A DNA stretch of 7,967 bases from an uncultured beta proteobacterium (lineage in GTDB: Bacteria; Pseudomonadota; Gammaproteobacteria; Burkholderiales; Burkholderiaceae): NCBI GenBank assembly GCA_903930665.1, contig CAIYZI010000437.1:1-7967 (forward strand), written 5' to 3'. Both the position numbers and the translations under genes were made by a program. Every line of letters starts with the position of its first letter. The first letter of the stretch is position 1. Shown here piece after piece: positions 6,381 through 7,967 of this stretch. The notes beneath the pieces are model-generated. The model saw only the letters and a list, made by a program, of their open reading frames with translations. It was not told the origin of the DNA and did no database searches.

Positions 6381-7064
6381 TTGGCAAAGAATAAATTTAA
6401 TAAAAGTTGGTTGCAGGATCATTTGAATGATCCGTACGTGAAGATGGCTCAGAAAGAGGGTTATCGCGCTAGAGCGGTTTATAAGCTTAGCGAGATTGAT
6501 GAGCAAGATCACCTTATAAAAGCAGGAATGACGATTGTGGATTTGGGAAGCGCCCCAGGGAGCTGGTCTCAGTATGTCCGCAATCGCTTGACTGAGCTCG
6601 GTAAAAGCAATCCCAAGATTGAGTCTGGTAAACCTGATGGCATCATCATTGCCATTGATATTTTGCCAATGGAGGATATTGCAGATGTCAGTTTTATACA
6701 GGGCGACTTCCGAGAGGATGAGGGCCTTCAAGCTCTTGAAGCTCTTTTGCCCATAGAGGCGGGCGGCAAAGTGGATCTTGTTCTGTCGGATATGGCGCCT
6801 AATTTATCGGGGGTAGGGGTGGCGGATGCTGCCCGTATGGCATTTTTGGCAGAAATCGCTCTAGAGTTTTCTCTTGCGCATTTAAAGCCAGAAGGCGCTC
6901 TTTTGATTAAATGCTTCAACGGTAGTGGCTATAGTCAGATTGTCGAGTCCTTTAAAAAGGTCTTTAAGACCGTAGCTTCTAGAAAGCCCAAAGCTTCTAG
7001 AGCTAAATCTTCAGAAATCTTTTTATTGGGCAGAAATCTCAAAGCGCCGAAAGTTTCTGAATAA
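6381..7064 (+). CDS. rlmE: 23S rRNA (uridine(2552)-2'-O)-methyltransferase RlmE (FtsJ/RrmJ)
   Basis: Transfers a methyl group from S-adenosylmethionine to the 2'-O of U2552 in the A-loop of 23S rRNA, late in 50S assembly. A single Rossmann-fold domain fills the 227 residues. The SAM-binding motif is DLGSAPGSWSQ (54-64), and IAIDILPM (90-97) holds the next acidic contact. The family catalytic tetrad is visible: Lys35 (ARAVYKL), Asp137 (LSDMAPN), Lys177 (LLIKCF) and Glu212 (SSEIFLL). The E. coli protein has 209 residues; the extra length is partly the Asn/Pro/Lys-rich insert near 73-86. An in-frame TAA lies at 6375-6377, so the start must be TTG at 6381, giving MAKNKFNKSW, the usual N terminus. 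GGAGG at 6359-6363 is 17 bases away, too far for normal use; GTGGG at 6370-6374 is a weak nearer match. It precedes ftsH, as in E. coli. Confidence 0.95.
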   Translation: MAKNKFNKSWLQDHLNDPYVKMAQKEGYRARAVYKLSEIDEQDHLIKAGMTIVDLGSAPGSWSQYVRNRLTELGKSNPKIESGKPDGIIIAIDILPMEDIADVSFIQGDFREDEGLQALEALLPIEAGGKVDLVLSDMAPNLSGVGVADAARMAFLAEIALEFSLAHLKPEGALLIKCFNGSGYSQIVESFKKVFKTVASRKPKASRAKSSEIFLLGRNLKAPKVSE

Positions 7065-7084
7065 CCCCCTTAAATCGAGGGGTT
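7063..7084 (+). terminator. Weak hairpin just after rlmE
   Basis: AACCCC (7063-7068) can pair with GGGGTT (7079-7084), or CCCCT (7066-7070) with AGGGG (7078-7082). It overlaps the rlmE stop. Only three T residues follow (TTTATG), so it may be a partial terminator or attenuator that lowers read-through into ftsH, or a processing site. Confidence is low. Confidence 0.35.
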
Positions 7085-7106
7085 TATGAAATATATATGC
7101 CATTAG

Positions 7107-7115
7107 CCCTTGAAA
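7107..7115 (+). promoter_or_regulatory. Sigma-32-like -35 box upstream of ftsH
   Basis: CCCTTGAAA fits the heat-shock sigma factor -35 consensus (CNCTTGAAA as known from E. coli), and E. coli ftsH is a sigma-32 target. The expected C-rich -10 element (CCCCAT-like) is not seen 13-16 bases downstream, where the sequence is AT-rich (around 7129-7138). So only half a promoter is supported. It is about 78 bases before the ftsH start. Confidence 0.35.
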
Positions 7116-7165
7116 AAGCCTGGTAGTAGAATCAAATACTTAGGTATAGCAATCCGCTTTAACTC

Positions 7166-7179
7166 CCGGATTAATCCGG
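7166..7179. repeat. Perfect 14-base palindrome before the ftsH ribosome binding site
   Basis: CCGGATTAATCCGG is its own reverse complement. In RNA it can form a five-pair stem CCGGA/TCCGG with loop TTAA. It ends one base before the AAAGG of ftsH, so it could be an operator or a hairpin that affects ribosome access. Confidence 0.5.
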
Positions 7180-7180
7180 C

Positions 7181-7185
7181 AAAGG
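7181..7185 (+). promoter_or_regulatory. Ribosome binding site that sets the ftsH start at TTG 7193
   Basis: AAAGG ends seven bases before TTG 7193 but 19 bases before ATG 7205, which favours the TTG. The resulting MNSNMF resembles the MNNNMF start I recall for Burkholderia FtsH. Confidence 0.6.
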
Positions 7186-7192
7186 TCTCGTT

Positions 7193-7967
7193 TTGAACAG
7201 CAATATGTTCCAAAAAATCGGTGTATGGCTCATTGTGGGCCTCGTACTTTTTACTGTTTTTAAACAGTTTGATAAGCCCAAAGAGCAAACTCAGGTCACT
7301 TATTCCCAGTTCATGGATGATGCCAAGGCTGGCAAAATCAAGCGCGTGGATGTGCAAGGCCGGACTTTGCAAGTGACTCCAGCAGATGGCGCTAAATATT
7401 CCATCATCTCTCCAGGGGATATCTGGATGGTTGGTGATTTGATGAAGGACGGCGTTCAGGTTACTGGTAAGGCAGAAGATGAGCAAAACATGTTTGTTTC
7501 TGCTTTGTATTACCTTGGACCAACTTTGTTGATTATTGGTTTTTGGTTTTTCATGATGCGTCAGATGCAGGGTGGTGGCAAAGGAGGAGCATTTTCCTTT
7601 GGTAAATCCAAAGCACGTATGCTCGATGAGAGCAATAACAACGTCAATTTTGCCGACGTAGCCGGTTGCGACGAAGCCAAGGAAGAGGTGCAGGAAATCG
7701 TTGAATTCTTGCGCGATCCGACCAAATTCCAAAAACTGGGTGGCCGCATTCCCCGCGGCGTGTTGATGGTTGGCCCACCAGGTACAGGTAAAACCTTGCT
7801 GGCACGCGCTATCGCCGGCGAAGCCAAAGTCCCGTTTTTCACTATTTCTGGTTCCGATTTCGTCGAAATGTTTGTCGGTGTTGGTGCTTCCCGTGTGCGC
7901 GACATGTTTGAGAATGCCAAAAAACATGCACCTTGTATCATTTTTATTGACGAAATCGATGCTGTCG
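7193..7967 (+). CDS. ftsH: ATP-dependent zinc metalloprotease FtsH (N-terminal part, cut by window edge)
   Basis: Membrane-anchored AAA+ protease that degrades unassembled or damaged membrane proteins and some short-lived regulators. About 258 residues are in the window; the family usually has 600-650. Visible in order: first membrane helix at about 9-24 (GVWLIVGLVLFTVF), a periplasmic domain at about 28-102 (VTYSQFMDDAKAGKI, then PGDIWMVGDLM), second helix at about 104-122 (LYYLGPTLLIIGFWFFMM), the GGGKGGAFSFGKSKARM linker, and the AAA+ domain starting at NFADVAGCDEAKEE. Walker A is GPPGTGKT at 194-201; Walker B is IIFIDE at 249-254. The arginine fingers and the zinc HEXXH protease site must lie beyond the right edge. 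Start TTG 7193 is chosen on AAAGG at 7181-7185; ATG 7205 would shorten it by four residues. It lies 128 bases after rlmE, so it may be co-transcribed, with its own promoter possible. Confidence 0.96.
   Translation, partial: MNSNMFQKIGVWLIVGLVLFTVFKQFDKPKEQTQVTYSQFMDDAKAGKIKRVDVQGRTLQVTPADGAKYSIISPGDIWMVGDLMKDGVQVTGKAEDEQNMFVSALYYLGPTLLIIGFWFFMMRQMQGGGKGGAFSFGKSKARMLDESNNNVNFADVAGCDEAKEEVQEIVEFLRDPTKFQKLGGRIPRGVLMVGPPGTGKTLLARAIAGEAKVPFFTISGSDFVEMFVGVGASRVRDMFENAKKHAPCIIFIDEIDAV

Noticed and set aside
6133..6426. Plus-strand open frames across the start of yhbY and the yhbY-rlmE gap
   Set aside because: They are antisense to the well-conserved YhbY domain and have no recognisable family. Only the short GTG 6370 part was kept, as a possible regulatory curiosity.
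6315..6731. Minus-strand open frame of 138 codons over the rlmE start
   Set aside because: It is antisense to the conserved N-terminal half of RlmE, including its SAM-binding motif, and shows no family features.
7103..7927. Open frame of 274 codons on the minus strand
   Set aside because: It is antisense to the start of ftsH, whose membrane helices and Walker motifs are clearly coded on the plus strand. The antisense translation is rich in His, Thr and Asn and resembles no family I know.
7651..7967. Apparent rise in GC-ending codons in the ftsH AAA+ region
   Set aside because: GC counted by eye on a few lines is about 48-60%, overlapping values seen in carB, and the AAA+ motifs are rich in Gly, Ala and Pro. 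There is no clear sign of transfer.

Overview
The window looks like core chromosome of a betaproteobacterium in Burkholderiaceae. The best guess is Polynucleobacter or a close relative. The reasons are protein sequences of Ralstonia/Burkholderia type, an AT-leaning codon usage with moderate GC by eye, and the order carA-carB-greA-DUF4149 gene, then yhbY on the opposite strand, then rlmE-ftsH. The genus is inferred from memory of these families, not from a search.

Layout. Bases 1-61 are a G-rich stretch before carA. Bases 62-5530 form one plus-strand run: carA and carB (the two subunits of carbamoyl-phosphate synthetase, sharing one base), greA after 58 bases, and a small four-helix membrane protein of the DUF4149 family starting on the base after the greA stop. 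A strong bidirectional terminator (5555-5582) separates this run from yhbY, which points the other way (6254 down to 5616) and carries a long basic tail. Bases 6255-6380 are a divergent intergenic region. It leads into rlmE (6381-7064) and, after 128 bases holding two possible hairpins and a sigma-32-like -35 box, ftsH, which runs off the right edge.

How the genes fit together. CarAB makes carbamoyl phosphate for pyrimidines and arginine. GreA rescues backtracked RNA polymerase. YhbY and RlmE act on the large ribosomal subunit or its 23S rRNA. FtsH is the inner-membrane AAA+ protease for quality control. In Escherichia coli, rlmE and ftsH are also adjacent and heat-induced, and yhbY lies next to them in divergent orientation, so this block is an old conserved neighbourhood.

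No insertion sequence, phage gene, CRISPR array, tRNA or rRNA was seen, and nothing looks like a new system. The points most worth checking are small: three of the seven genes (carA, rlmE, ftsH) appear to start with TTG; a six-codon mini-ORF ends just before rlmE; a perfect 14-base palindrome abuts the ftsH ribosome binding site; the carB allosteric domain differs at a usually conserved Asn; and YhbY has a tail of about 120 residues.
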